Positions 35,165-46,220 of a DNA stretch of 64,000 nt are shown in pieces. A program made the translations under genes and the position numbers. Under the pieces are notes generated by a model, which saw only the letters and a program-made list of their open reading frames with translations, made no database searches and was not told where the DNA came from. The stretch is from assembly GCA_036426205.1 (NCBI GenBank), contig CM071573.1, positions 40,211,205-40,275,204 of the forward strand, written 5' to 3'. This stretch comes from Ascaphus truei (lineage: Eukaryota; Chordata; Amphibia; Anura; Ascaphidae). The stretch's first letter is position 1. Each line of letters opens with the position of its first letter.

Positions 35165-37130
35165 ACTAGCTGATATACCCGGCATTGCCGGGATGTAATT
35201 TTGGGGGGGCGGACGACAGGGTGGGCTTCCCCCCCTTGACAGCTAGGTAGGTGACTCAGTTGACTGAGTGTGTGGGTGGATGGGTGACTGAGGGGGTGGG
35301 TCGGTGACTGAAAGGTGGGTGAGTTTGGGTCGGTTTGACTTTGCGTCGCTTTGACTTTGGGTCGCTGGGTGGGTGGGTGACTTTGGGTGTGGGGTGGGTG
35401 GGTGACTTTTTGGGTGGGTGACTTTGGGTGGGTGGGTGACTTTGGGGCGCTGGGTGGGTGGGTGATTTGGGTCACTGGGGTGGGTGGGTGACTTTGGGTC
35501 GGTGGATGGGTGGGTGACTGAGTGGGTTGGTGACTGGGGGAAAGTGGGTGACTGGGGGAAAGTGGGTGACTGGGGGAAAGTGGGTGACTGGGGGAAAGTG
35601 GGTGACTGGGGGAAAGAGGGTGAGTGAGTGAGTGAGTGAAAGTGGGTGTGTGAGTGACTGGGTGGGTGTGTGGGTGACTGGGTGGGTGTGTGGGTGACTG
35701 GGTGGGTGACTTTTACTGGGTGACGGTGGGTGGGAGACGGTGGGTAACTGGGTGACAGTGGGTGGGTGGGAGACGGTGGGTAACTGGGTGACAGTGCGTG
35801 GGTGGGAGACGGTGGGTGACTTACCTTGACCGGGTGGTGTTTCCTGGCAGCAGACGGTTCCCCTCCTGGCACGGATATCCCCGTGGCATCAGGCTGGGGC
35901 AGGAGGTGGGTTCGGAAGCTGGCGGGGGGGGCAAGAGTGGCAGGCTGGGGCAGGAGACCCGCGCCACGTGAGGGTGAGTGCAGGAGGACCGGGCCGTGCT
36001 TCCCCTCCGTCCGGGAGCGCACATGATAGTGCGTGCAGGAGGCCGGGGGAGTGCAGGAGGGCCGGGCCGTGCTTCCCCTCGTCCGGGAGCGCACGTGATA
36101 GTGCGGCTGGGGATGTTCCCCCGCTGTGTCCCGGGCGCATGCTCGCTCGCTCCGCTCCCCCGCTGACTGTAGCGGCGCCAGGGGGGGGTGGAGGGAAAGT
36201 GAGTGAAGGGGGGTGGGGGGAGGTGAAGGGGGGTGACGGGAGGTGAAGGCCGTTCACTCACCCGTCCGGCCGCTCACTCACCCGTCCGGCCGCTCCCTCA
36301 CCAGTCCGGCAGCTCTCTCACCCGTCCGGCAGCTCCCACACCCGTCCGGCAACTCCCACACCCGTCCGGCAGCTCCCACGTGGATCTGAGGCGGGAGGCA
36401 GTGTGTTGTGGCCGCTCCCCCGCTGTGTCCCGGGCGCTCGCTCCGCTCCCCCGCTGACTGTAGCGGCACCGGGGGGGGGGGGGGGGGTGGAGGGGAAGTG
36501 AGTGAGGGGAGGTGAAGGAGGGTAAGGGGAGGTGAAGGCCGCTCCCTCACCCGTCCGGCCGCTCCCTCACCCGTCTGGCCACTCCCTCACCCGTCCGGCC
36601 GCTCCCTCACCCGTCCTGCAGCTCCCTCACCCATCCGGCAGCTCCCTGACCCGTCCGGCAGCTCCCTCACCCATCCGGCAGCTCCCTCACCCATCCGGCA
36701 GCTCCCACACCCGTCCGGCAGCTCCCACACCCGTCCGGCAGCTCCCACGTGGATCTGAGGCGGGAGGTAGCGTGTTGTGGCTGCTCCCCCGCTGACTGTA
36801 GCGGCGACGGGGGGGGGTGGTGAAAGCACGGGAAACAGGGAGAGGCGGAGGAAGAGGCGGAGCCTCCGGGACCGGCATGTAAGAGAGCGGGAGATGTGCT
36901 GCTAACACTGTGAGCCCCGCTAATGTATGTAACACCCCCCCTCCCTAGAGTGTGTGTGTGTGTCCCCGTGTCCGTGTCCGTGTCCGTCCCCGTCTCCCTT
37001 TGGCCCGTCACTCCGCCTCAGGCCAATGAGAGGTGTGCGGGGGCGGGCGGGCCAAGGGACCAATGAGATTTCCCCTAGGGACACGGACATCCAGACAGGC
37101 ATACAGTGCTTTCACTAATATAGTATAAGA
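35165..37130 (+). mobile_element. Element of unknown class with several internal minisatellites
   Basis: Starts TAGCTGATATACCCGGCATT and ends near CAGTGCTTTCACTAATATAG. In between are GGGTGACTGGGTGGGTGTGT-type repeats (35300-35820), a GC-rich block with larger repeats sharing CCGCTGACTGTAGCGGC (36150, 36450, 36795), and a 20-bp minisatellite. The class cannot be decided by eye. Open frames here (35243-36094, 35821-36261 and others) are repeat-driven. Confidence 0.5.
36249..36750 (+). repeat. 20-bp minisatellite, GCTCCCTCACCCGTCCGGCA
   Basis: Two blocks (36249-36380, 36538-36750) of tandem 20-mers with small variants, separated by a GC-rich spacer that itself recurs at 36740-36815. Confidence 0.9.
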
Positions 37131-38684
37131 TATATATATTTGTTTTTTAACTGGTGCTTTCTGGTCAGGGTGACCCTTAGTCTCATGGCCTCTACTCTTA
37201 GGGAAACACTCTCAAAGTAATACAATATATACATATTACAAAGTACAGTAAATGATGACGCTGCGCTCTAGTCTTTATATAGTCCCAGTCTCCAATGTAG
37301 AAACCAAATAGGCAAATGTTAATGCCGGCACAGTGTTGGAGCTTTTATCTTAAAGCTGCAGTTCAAGAAATATCCAACGTGTGTTTTTTTTAAGAAATCA
37401 GTCCTGTACTATGAGAAAATACGTGTAGCATTAAAAAATGTATTATAATGTAACAAGCATTTTTGTTTCTATAGCAACCATTTACAAAGTCACATCCCCT
37501 TCCTCTTCAGAAACAGGCTCTGGCACACCACTTTTTGAGTCCCTGCCCTCTCTAACATATCTAGTGCCTGCCTGGTCACATGATCTTCCTCACAGAACTT
37601 TTCCTGTCAATCCAGCAGAAGAGGACCCAAGATGCATTTAGTGAATCCCCAAGCTGAATCTTCGCCGATCGATCACAGGAGAATGGATCGATCGGCAACT
37701 TAGCTAATCACTTGTCAGTGTGCAGCTTGAGCTGCCTCTTTAACATGGAGTATAGTCGCCTGTTTAGAATGGAATATTTGTGAAATATTTGTGTACAAAG
37801 GATACTCAAAATGGTGGAAACTGGTCTCCCGGCTGTCTGTTATCCAGCCACGTCTTAGCTTAGCGAGTATCTGCTCTGCAGCCTGTGAGGTGACTTTTTC
37901 CCCCATCTCTCTCATGGGAGCTTAAGATGGTGCTGGCTGTCTCTATCTCAAGCTGTCAGAATGTCACAAGCTGTTTCTGCGTGCATCTTTCAGGCTGACC
38001 GCTGTGTGTGTCTCACACTGTCACTAGCTGTCTCTCTGTGTCTCTCAGACTGTCACTAATTGTGTCTCTGTGTCTCCCAGAGTGTCACCAGCTGCTGTCT
38101 CTCTGTGTCTCTCAAATTGTCTTTCTGTGTGCATCTCTCATTCTGTCACTGTCTCTCTCAAACTCTCAGTTACTCTCAAGACTCTATACATTATTTTTCT
38201 TATCCAATCCCATATCTGCTGTCCTATGTTGCCAGGCAGATTAGGAACAGTGTCTCTTATTCCTTATCGCACCATGTGATACTGTAGGTGGAGCATATTA
38301 ATTCTATATTGTCCAAAGTATACATGTATTGATAGCAGGGGCTACAATTACATCTTCCTGAGAAAATAATATAGCAGCCATGATTCCATTAACCCATGGC
38401 ACCCTCTAATTGACTGTATCCCGACATCTAATTAAACATGTTGCTGCCTCTCTTTGTTTTTATGAAGAAAAAGTCTCTGATGGTAAAATGGTGTTAGCGT
38501 TTTGCAAATGTCCTAAATGTTGCTTAGTTCGTTTTTTTGCTGTTCTTTCTAAAAAAAAATAATAATAATAATTTGCAAAACGTCTAAAGTGCAAAAGCAT
38601 GAATTTAGCTAATTTGGGCAGGTTGCAACAATTGCATACATCAAGAGTTATGTGACCTGAATGTAGGTTCATATAGCCTGCATA
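37131..38684. other. Unclassified sequence with a degenerate CT-rich tandem repeat
   Basis: A repeat of about 40 bp (CTGTCTCTCTGTGTCTCTCA, then ACTGTCACTAGCTG) spans about 37940-38170. No gene recognised, and in particular no PLAT exon for gene A. Confidence 0.5.
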
Positions 38685-38850
38685 TTATTTATTTATAAAA
38701 TGTGTTGCCTGGAAGTAATACATTGAGAGTTACCTCTCGTTTTCTAGTATGTCCTGGGCATAGAGTTAAGATGACAAATAATACCTTGTTACAAATTGTT
38801 ACATAAGTGAACAGGGTATACATTATATTCAAGACATTGCATGCACAGTA

Positions 38851-39181
38851 AGGCCTCGGGCATGGTCCGCGCTTACGCGCTGAGGCGCGCTTGAGCCCCT
38901 ACAGCCGCAATGAGAGCGGCTTTAGTAGGGGCTCGCCTACGCTTCCGCAAGCGCACGTAAGCGTAGGTCTTAGGTAATTTTTTAAATCACGTGCTTGCCG
39001 GAGCGCAGGGCCCGTCACGTGAGCGGTTCGCCCAATGAGGGCGAACCAGCTCCGTGACGTCACTGGCCCGCCCCTGATACGCCCCCTGACGGCACGCTGT
39101 CTAAGGCCAGGGAAATCACCCGCTTTCCCTGAGCCTCAACGCGCCTCAGCACGCCTGCCGGAACCCTGGATGAGGCCTAAG
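38851..39181. mobile_element. MITE with TAAGGCCTCGGGC-type termini
   Basis: The left end TAAGGCCTCGGGCATGGT and the right end (reverse complement TAGGCCTCATCCAGGGTT) are imperfect inverted repeats that also share GCTGAGGCGCG. Inserted in the L2-like tail, abutting the next MITE. Confidence 0.6.
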
Positions 39182-39562
39182 GCTGCGTCTATACTTACTC
39201 AGACGGAGCGGAACGGAGCGGACGCGCACCCACGCTGTGCGATCACATCTATTGTCCTCTTTGAGGATGCCTATAGATGGCGCCAGCGCGCACATCAGAC
39301 GGAGCTCACAACGGCGCGAAATTCAAGAAGACAGAGACAAGTGATTTTTTGAGCGATGGCATCGGGATGTGAGGTAGGAAAGTGACGTCCCCGCCGTAAC
39401 GTCATTGACACGCCTACAAATTTTCATTGCCACGCCCCCAAATCGCGCCCGCTGCATGCCCTGCAAAGCCATGAAAAAGCTCAGGCTTTAGCAAGAGTAT
39501 TGCAGAGTATGCGCGCCTCCCCTCCGTTCCGCTCCGTCTGCCTGAGTATAGACGTAGCCTTA
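39179..39562. mobile_element. MITE with AAGGCTRCGTCTATACT termini
   Basis: Left AAGGCTGCGTCTATACTTAC and right GAGTATAGACGTAGCCTT are inverted, with GACGGAGCGGAACGGAG blocks inside both ends. Confidence 0.75.
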
Positions 39563-39962
39563 GAGATAATATATATTATAGGCGTATGTAACAGTTACAA
39601 ACCAGATAAGAATGTGAGACAGCTTTAGTTTTGAAAGAACTTAGAGACTGGTGGCAGCTGTGTGAGTCTCCAGTAGATTGTTCCAGTGTTGGGGTGCACG
39701 GTAAGAGAAGGAGGAGCGGCCGGATACTTTGCTAAACCTTGGGACCATGAACAGTCTTTTGGAGTCAGATCTCAGATGATAAGTGCTGCATGTGGTAGGG
39801 GTGAGGAGCTTGTTCAGATAGACGGGCAGCTTGCACAGAAAGTATTTGAAGGCAAGACAGGAAAGGTGAAGTTTGCGCCTAGACTCAGGTGATGACCAAA
39901 CTAGTTCTTTGAGCATTTCGCAGTCATGTGTGTTGTAGTTGACTTTTTGAAGTGAAACTTCT

Positions 39963-40589
39963 TTAGTGGCACCTATTCTGATGGGGTAAAACGGGAGAGA
40001 TGGGGGACAAATGTGAAACGGAAGTGACGTCACGGCTCCCCCATCCCTCCCCCCCACATGCCTGCTGTGACATGCGGCGGCGGCGGCGATAGCCGCCGGC
40101 GCCGCTCCTAACGGCCACCGTTCCCCCCACGCACCCACTGTGACATGCGGCGCCGGCGGCAATAGCCACCGGCGCCGCTTCTAACGGCCGCCGTTAACCC
40201 CACACGTCCGCTGCCATGGGTGTACAAATATGGCTGGCGCAGAGCTTCCGGTGCTGCGGGTGTGGGTGTAGTTAGATGGCGGAAGCCCCGCAAGTCCTCC
40301 GGCTGTTCAGCCTCTCTCCTCCCTAACTACGCTTCCCCTTCCCCTTCCATGTGTCCCGCTGACTGAGCGCCGCCGGGGCCGGAGGAGAGCCGCCATTCCC
40401 CCCACACGTCCACACAGACATGGGAGGTTGAGGCGCATGCGCAGATTTGACTGCCGGGTCCCGCAGGCCAGGAAGCTATCTGCATCCGTTGATGCGAGGC
40501 AGCGCATGCGCAGAGTCGCCCACCCCTCGTAGCAGCGTCTGAGGCTGAAGCGGAAGCGGCGCCGAGAGTGGAGATGCAGCTGTCCCCAT
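39963..40589. other. GC-rich stretch with 73-bp tandem repeat and CGCATGCGCA sites
   Basis: A unit of 73 bp starting TGTGACATGCGGCG occurs about 2.3 times from 40066. CGCATGCGCA palindromes lie at 40434-40443 and 40503-40512. CpG-rich, so it could be a former promoter or part of the adjacent element. No gene seen. Confidence 0.5.
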
Positions 40590-42846
40590 CCCTCCAGGTT
40601 TCCCTAGTGAGATCCTAACCGATCAGGGGTCGCAGTTCATGAGTGAACTGTTACATTGTCTCTGGGATGCATGCGGTGTACAGCACCGGCGCACTACCCC
40701 TTACCATCCCCAGACAAACGGATTATGTGAGAGGTTTAATGGTACCCTAAAGCAGATGCTTCGGACCTTTATAGAGGCAGAGGAGAAAGACTGGGAGATT
40801 CATTTACAGCACTTGCTGTTTGCCTACCGAGAGGTACCGCAGGAATCTACAGGCTTCTCCCCCTTCGAGCTACTATATGGCCGCAGGGTACGTGGACCTC
40901 TGGACCTATTCCATGAGGGATGGGAAGGGGAGGCTACTGCTACTGATGCTTCAGTGACACAGTATGTAGTAGATCTCCGAGACCGGTTAGAGATGCTCAT
41001 GGGGGTGGCCCAGGACCACCTCAGGGCTGCTCAGACCAAGCAAAAGCAATGGTATGACCGGAATGCCCGTAGCAGAGAATTCATCCCAGGACAGCAGGTG
41101 CTTGTTCTCAAACCCACTCGGGAGAACAAATTAATGGCTGCCTGGTCGGGACCGTACCCGGTTATCCGAAAGGTGAATGAGTACAACTACGTTGTACAGG
41201 TAGAGCCTGAGAGGCATAAGACATATCACGTCAATATGTTGAAGGAGTACAGAGCACCGAGTATGGGAGCAGTAATGGCCATTTGTAGCCCACTGCTGGA
41301 GGATCCGGCGAGCAATGCTCTGCCTGATCTCCTAGGGGAGGCTAGGCAGGGAAACACTGTGGAGCAGGTGGAGATATGGGCACAGTTGAGTGCTAGGCAG
41401 AAGGGAGAAGCCAGGGACATGCTAGCTAAGTATGTGGCCCTCTTCACTGACATGCCAAGGACCACACATCGCACAAAACACCCAGTGAACACAGGGGACC
41501 TGCAGCCTCTGCATAAGCATGCTTATAGAGTGTCAGCAGAGGTCAAGACCAGTATGGAGAGGGAGATAGAGGAGATGCTGACCCTAGGGGTAATTACTCC
41601 ATCCCAGAGTCCTTGGGCAAGTCCGGTAGTTCTAGTCCCTAAGAAGGACAAGACCACCCGGTTTTGTGTGGACTACCGCTTGCTCAACGCTGGGACGGTG
41701 TCAGATGCCTATCCTATGCCCCGCATGGATGAGTTACTAGATGAACTCGCGGGGGCAAAGTATCTGACCACCATGGATTTGAGCAAAGGTTATTGGCAAA
41801 TCCCACTGACCTTGGAGGCTAGGGAGAAGTCAGCATTCGTTACTCCAAGTGGCCTCTATGAGTTTTTAGTGATGCCATTTGGGATGAAGAATGCCCTGGC
41901 TACCTTCCAACGCCTGGTCAATAGGTTACAGGAAGGGATACAGAGCTATGCCAGGGCTTACTTAGATGACATTGCTGTCTTTAGTAATTCCTGGGACTCC
42001 AACTTAGGACATGTAGCTGCGGTGCTGGAAAGGATCAGGGAGGCTGGGCTTACCTTGAAACCCACTAAGTGTATGGTAGGGATGGCAGAGGTCCTGTACT
42101 TAGGGCACAGGGTGGGTGGAGGGCACCTCAAACCAGAGCCAGCTAAGGTAGAAGCAATAGATCAGTGGCTTGTTCCAAAGACCAAGAAACAGGTCATGGC
42201 ATTTTTGGGCACCGCAGGGTACTATAGGAAGTTTGTCCCACAGTACAGCGCTGTGGCCAAACCCCTGGCTGATTTGACTAAGAAGCAACTGCCTGTGCTT
42301 ATCACCTGGACTTCTGCCTGTGAAACTGCTTTCCAGGCACTGAAAACTTCGCTTGCTGGGGCCCCCATACTGGCTGCCCCAGACTATACCAAACATTTCC
42401 TCATACAGACTGATGCCTCGGACTATGGCATTGGTGCTGTGTTGAGCCAAGTGGGGGACGACGGTAGAGAGCACCCTGTGGTGTACCTCAGCCGAAAACT
42501 ACTTCCCAGAGAGGTGGCCTATGCCACCATTGAGAAAGAGTGCTTGGCCATTGTGTGGGCACTCAAAAAACTCCAGCCCTATGTGTATGGAAGGGCTTTC
42601 ACGGTCCTCACAGACCACAACCCCTTGAGTTGGCTACAGAGGGCATCAGGGGAGAATGCCAAGTTGCTAAGGTGGAGCTTGGTCTTGCAAGAGTTTGAGT
42701 TTACGATTCAGCACAAAAAGGGTAGTGAAAACAGCAATGCTAATGGACTTTCACGTCAGGACTATCCCTCTGAGACTAAGTTCGTTAAGGGTGCCAGCAG
42801 TACCCCACTCCCTGTTAGGGCCAGTGGGCCACAGGTCACCCATTAA
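40590..42846 (+). CDS. Gmr1-like Ty3/gypsy pol: integrase - RT - RNase H (5' truncated, otherwise open)
   Basis: Retrotransposon polyprotein with integrase upstream of RT. The frame is open from about 40590. Numbering from the Met at 40639: just before it is the integrase block ILTDQGSQF with a DDE Asp, then TTPYHPQTNGLCERFN with the Glu (about 32) and a GPY/F-type SGPYPVIRKV (about 180). A linker leads to RT with CVDYRLLN, MDLSKGYWQIPL and AYLDDIAVF (about 440), then RNase H with QTDASDYGIGAVLSQ (about 590), EKECLAIVWAL and TDHNPLSWL. The usual NADALSR is NANGLSR (about 699). The stop at 42844 is followed by a polypurine tract and LTR. Protease, gag and the integrase N terminus are missing. 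Ordinary gypsy elements have RT before integrase; this order defines the Gmr1 group. Confidence 0.92.
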
Positions 42847-42856
42847 GAAGGGGAGG
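42847..42856 (+). other. Polypurine tract
   Basis: GAAGGGGAGG directly after the pol stop and directly before the LTR TG, as expected for the plus-strand primer. Confidence 0.75.
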
Positions 42857-43768
42857 TGTAGAGGGAGAAAGGGGGTGGCCCGGTATTAAAGGGGTTGCAC
42901 CCCATATAGCCATCCCCTGACCTCACCAGAGAGACAAGAGGTTAACTGGACTGCGGTCCAGGGATGAGGTTTGCACCTTGTTGTACCTTGAAAGTGTATG
43001 TTCCCCTGGTCCCATGTTTCATTATAAGCATGTATTTTAATGTTTTAAAGTGCATTTCTGTATCTCCAGTTCTGGAGGTCGCAGAGAGTTCATATTTGGC
43101 CAATATGTGGAGTCACTGTAGGCATTAAAAACTGGCAAAGATCGACCACTGAGCCCACCAGAATGGAACTTATTAATATGTGTAGATATTAAAGTGTATA
43201 TGTATTTTATTTTGGATCTGTTCTGAAAATACAGACGCCATTTGCTAGGCTAATAAGTCATGAAGGGCAGACGGCTGAGTAGCCTAAGCACGGTGATCAA
43301 AAAGTAACTGCCTTGATTATTACCAATGTCTAGGGATTAAGTATTAGTCAATCAACAAACTCTGCCAGTCTAATTGTTACCTGAGGGCATGGGTTAGTCT
43401 GTTAGTCTGTGTCTCCACATTAGAGAGTGGATACAGATAATTGTTCACCAATAGGCTGTGTTCAATGTTAACAATAGGGTTGCACAGGTATATAAACTGT
43501 GTCAACCCTACAGTTTTTAGTTGTGCTGGATTGCTGGAGTTGTGCTTCTGATTCCATCTTGAATGTCACGGGACTGCTGGAGAATTGCTAGCGGATACTT
43601 CTCCATCCCCCAACCCTAAGTAAGTGTTACCCTCTTGTCTGTTAATTGTACTATATTGATGTGTTCACCTTATTTAAGGAATAAATTATATTTTATTATA
43701 TCTAACCCTCGTTCAGTTCAACCCAGATATTTGGTGTTCATTATATCTTGTCATAAGCTACCGTGACA
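42857..43768 (+). mobile_element. 3' LTR of the Gmr1-like element
   Basis: 912 bp from TGTAGAGGGAGAAAGG to CTACCGTGACA (TG...CA). The order of blocks mirrors the solo LTR at 14589-16277. TATA-like GTATATAAACTG at 43490 and an AATAAA at 43680 fit promoter and polyadenylation signals. The partner 5' LTR is absent. Confidence 0.85.
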
Positions 43769-44645
43769 GGGGGAATGCCGCATTTGCATATCATTAGCTG
43801 TAACGTCCGGAAACAAAATAACCATATGCTATTGTATGGCTGGAGCACTGGGCGAACGTTATTCTCTTTAGTGGATAGGCGTTACTATTAACCTGATGGT
43901 CATTTAGGTTAATGTTAGGGTAAATAGGCCAATAGAGCTTAGTGCATCTCAGCTTTAAAACGTAAACACCCTATTTATGAGAGTTTCTTTAGTCAACTAT
44001 TTTTGTAACTTTTATTTTAAAAACCATGCATATTGTAAGTTTGCACTAACATCTACTATCCACAGGGACAATAAAACACGGTGGCAAAATGGTAATTTTA
44101 ACAATTAGGGGGTTATTTCTGTTTGACTATTTTAACTCATTTTATGGACATATGAGATAAACAAGCTGGAGGTATTTAGGGAGTTATTTATCAAAATGTA
44201 TTGGATGCAAAACTAGGTCAAAACATAGCACAGTGTTTATCAAAGAAGGGGATTTCCATGTTTATGTCCCTTTCATGTATCTGGGGCAGCTTCTTTGCAA
44301 CTGTTTGGCCCTAGTTTTATAGATGGGAGACTTTGAGGATTCCTCTTAATAGCATACAATGGTTATATACCCACAGTATGTAGATCTCATACTTCCATAT
44401 GTTTATATTAAAAATAGCAAAACACCATTTCATATCTTGAAATCTACAGTATCAGTATTATTACCCAACCATAGGATCCTCATTTCTAGTTCAAAGATAG
44501 GAGCGATTTTTACCCCAGCAACAACTGAATAATGTAGGTATATTCTATATAAGTAGGAAGTGATAACACATAAAACATTAATACAGTAGGTCCAGATTTT
44601 TTAAAAAAAGCACAATATCATTGATAGGTTACATAGGAAACGTAC
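43769..44645. other. Flank downstream of gene A exon 10
   Basis: AT-rich. This is where the next gene A exon would be expected. I examined the minus strand for a PLAT exon and saw none. Confidence 0.5.
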
Positions 44646-44772
44646 GTGAAAAGTCCTTTCCATCTGCAGTATTCAAGTAAAATTTTTGGCTGCTTGATGT
44701 AACCCCAGGAAAGGTGTCGGCATAATGTCCCATTAGAGGACATCCACCACTGGGACATGGGAATCCACTACC
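44646..44772 (-). CDS. Gene A exon 10: end of catalytic domain
   Basis: 127 nt, acceptor CCCCAG, donor GTACGT. It encodes [16 protein letters not shown] and [13 protein letters not shown]. The open donor in phase 1 shows that further exons are expected. Confidence 0.93.
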
Positions 44773-46166
44773 CTGGGGAATGAAAAAAAATAGATTTTTG
44801 TGTTACCAGGAAACAAAATATTCAGCAACCTACTGTTAATGTGTATTCCACTATTCATTGTAACCTTCCAAAATGCAGAATGAGGACCCATGAAATAGGA
44901 GCTGTGTCATAGGACAATGAGCTATGTACAGCAATTATGGGTTACTTTATCCACCACGGCTCCTTTGGTTGAATTGCATTTCTTACTGATTTGAATGAAC
45001 TGTATGAAGAACTGGGGAAACCGACAAAGCCATCACGACTGATGATACTATCAGAATAATATTTGTAGCTCCGAAGGTGATTACATGCCACAAAGTCACG
45101 GGTTCCTGGAAAGACAAATGGACAAGTGGAAAGGATCACATTTTTATCACAAGTGAAAATGATGACATAACTCCTTCTCTGCCTTCTCCAGTAACTAGGA
45201 GTGCGGAGGATACATTCAGGGCATTTACACTTTGGGAAGGTCCAATTACCTTGCCAAATTCCATCAATGTCCACAATTTGGGAGATGATGTTTTTCTTGC
45301 ATCCTGGCATTTCTTCTCCTCCATTTGGAAAGAAGTCCAGATGACCAACTAATTGGCTGGTTCCTAAACCTGAAATATAAGCACATGATAACATGGAATG
45401 AGGAGCGATTTAGTGCGTAATAACACTCACTCTGTAAACAATGACACCGCGTTAGAAGCAGGGGAGCCTGGTTCAAATCCCAGTGTCAGCTCCTTGTCAA
45501 CTTGGACAAGTCACTTTATCTCCCCGTCCCTCAGGCACCAAAATCATTGATTGTACGCTCATCTGGCCAGGGACTGTGTCTGTAAACATTATATGTGTAC
45601 ACTGTCAGCACTATACAAGAAAACAATATTCTTATTATTAATGATTTGTAGTGTGACAAACGTGTATACAAACATATTTACACTTAGTTACAGGCTAGTC
45701 ATTTCTGAAATACATACAGTACCTATATTGGGAATCAGTGGGGCTGCATCTGTGTGAATTACATCAACAAAAGCAGCATCAGATGGATCCAACCTAACAT
45801 CGGTTGGGGTGCCCTGGAAGTAAGGCTCAGCTGGATCCAAACCTGTGTGAAATTTTTTTGTTAATGTATTACTGCAAACATACATATAACAACATATAAA
45901 GTTGTACATTTCCCACACACACATATATACATATAATGTTATATATGTACGATGCCGTTTCATGAAATCAGCAGACAGCACTCAGGTAAGTTTGTTAAAT
46001 TAATCATATGTATTGAAACGAAGCATGAAAAAATTCAATTTAACTTAACAAATTTACCTGAGTGCTGTGTGCTGATTTTGTGGAAACAGTATCGTACATT
46101 TTGTTATTACTTAATGGGACATGCACCAACCTTAATTAAAAGGCTATTGGAGTGCCGACTGCTTGG

Positions 46167-46220
<54 letters not shown>

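Larger units (their letters stand above)
32372..35583 (+). repeat. Tandem duplication, copy 2, deletion-rich
   Basis: Follows copy 1 in the same order and orientation but is about 100 bp shorter. Differences are mostly 1-2 base deletions, often in short runs (for example ACTTTTATG to ACTTTATG, CTACGGAGC to CTACGAGC), with few substitutions. The MITE copy (33414-33845) has a damaged right end. Such a pattern suggests uncorrected long-read sequence. Confidence 0.85.
38685..39962 (-). mobile_element. L2-like LINE 3' end, interrupted by two MITEs
   Basis: The minus-strand frame 39962-39641 encodes the C-terminal tail of an L2-type reverse transcriptase (TYHLRSDSKRLFMVPRFSKV, then SSFSYRAPQHWNNLLE). 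The 3' UTR runs to 38685 and is split by insertions at 38851-39562. A second 3' tail of the same family lies at 53818-54010. Confidence 0.7.

Noticed and set aside
35243..36261. Open frames of Pro/Ser/His-rich repeats (283 and 146 codons)
   Set aside because: Pure consequence of G/T-rich minisatellites. No domain.
36249..36750. Tandem array as a CRISPR
   Set aside because: Unit repeats are contiguous without unique spacers, in a vertebrate context: an ordinary minisatellite.
40021..40560. Host promoter/CpG island of an unseen gene
   Set aside because: No downstream exon or open frame other than the retroelement. Left as unclassified.
40590..42846. Ty1/copia assignment based on integrase-before-RT order
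   Set aside because: RT and RNase H blocks (CVDYRLLN, YLDDIAVF, TDASDYGIGAVLSQ) and the GPY/F module are gypsy type, fitting Gmr1.
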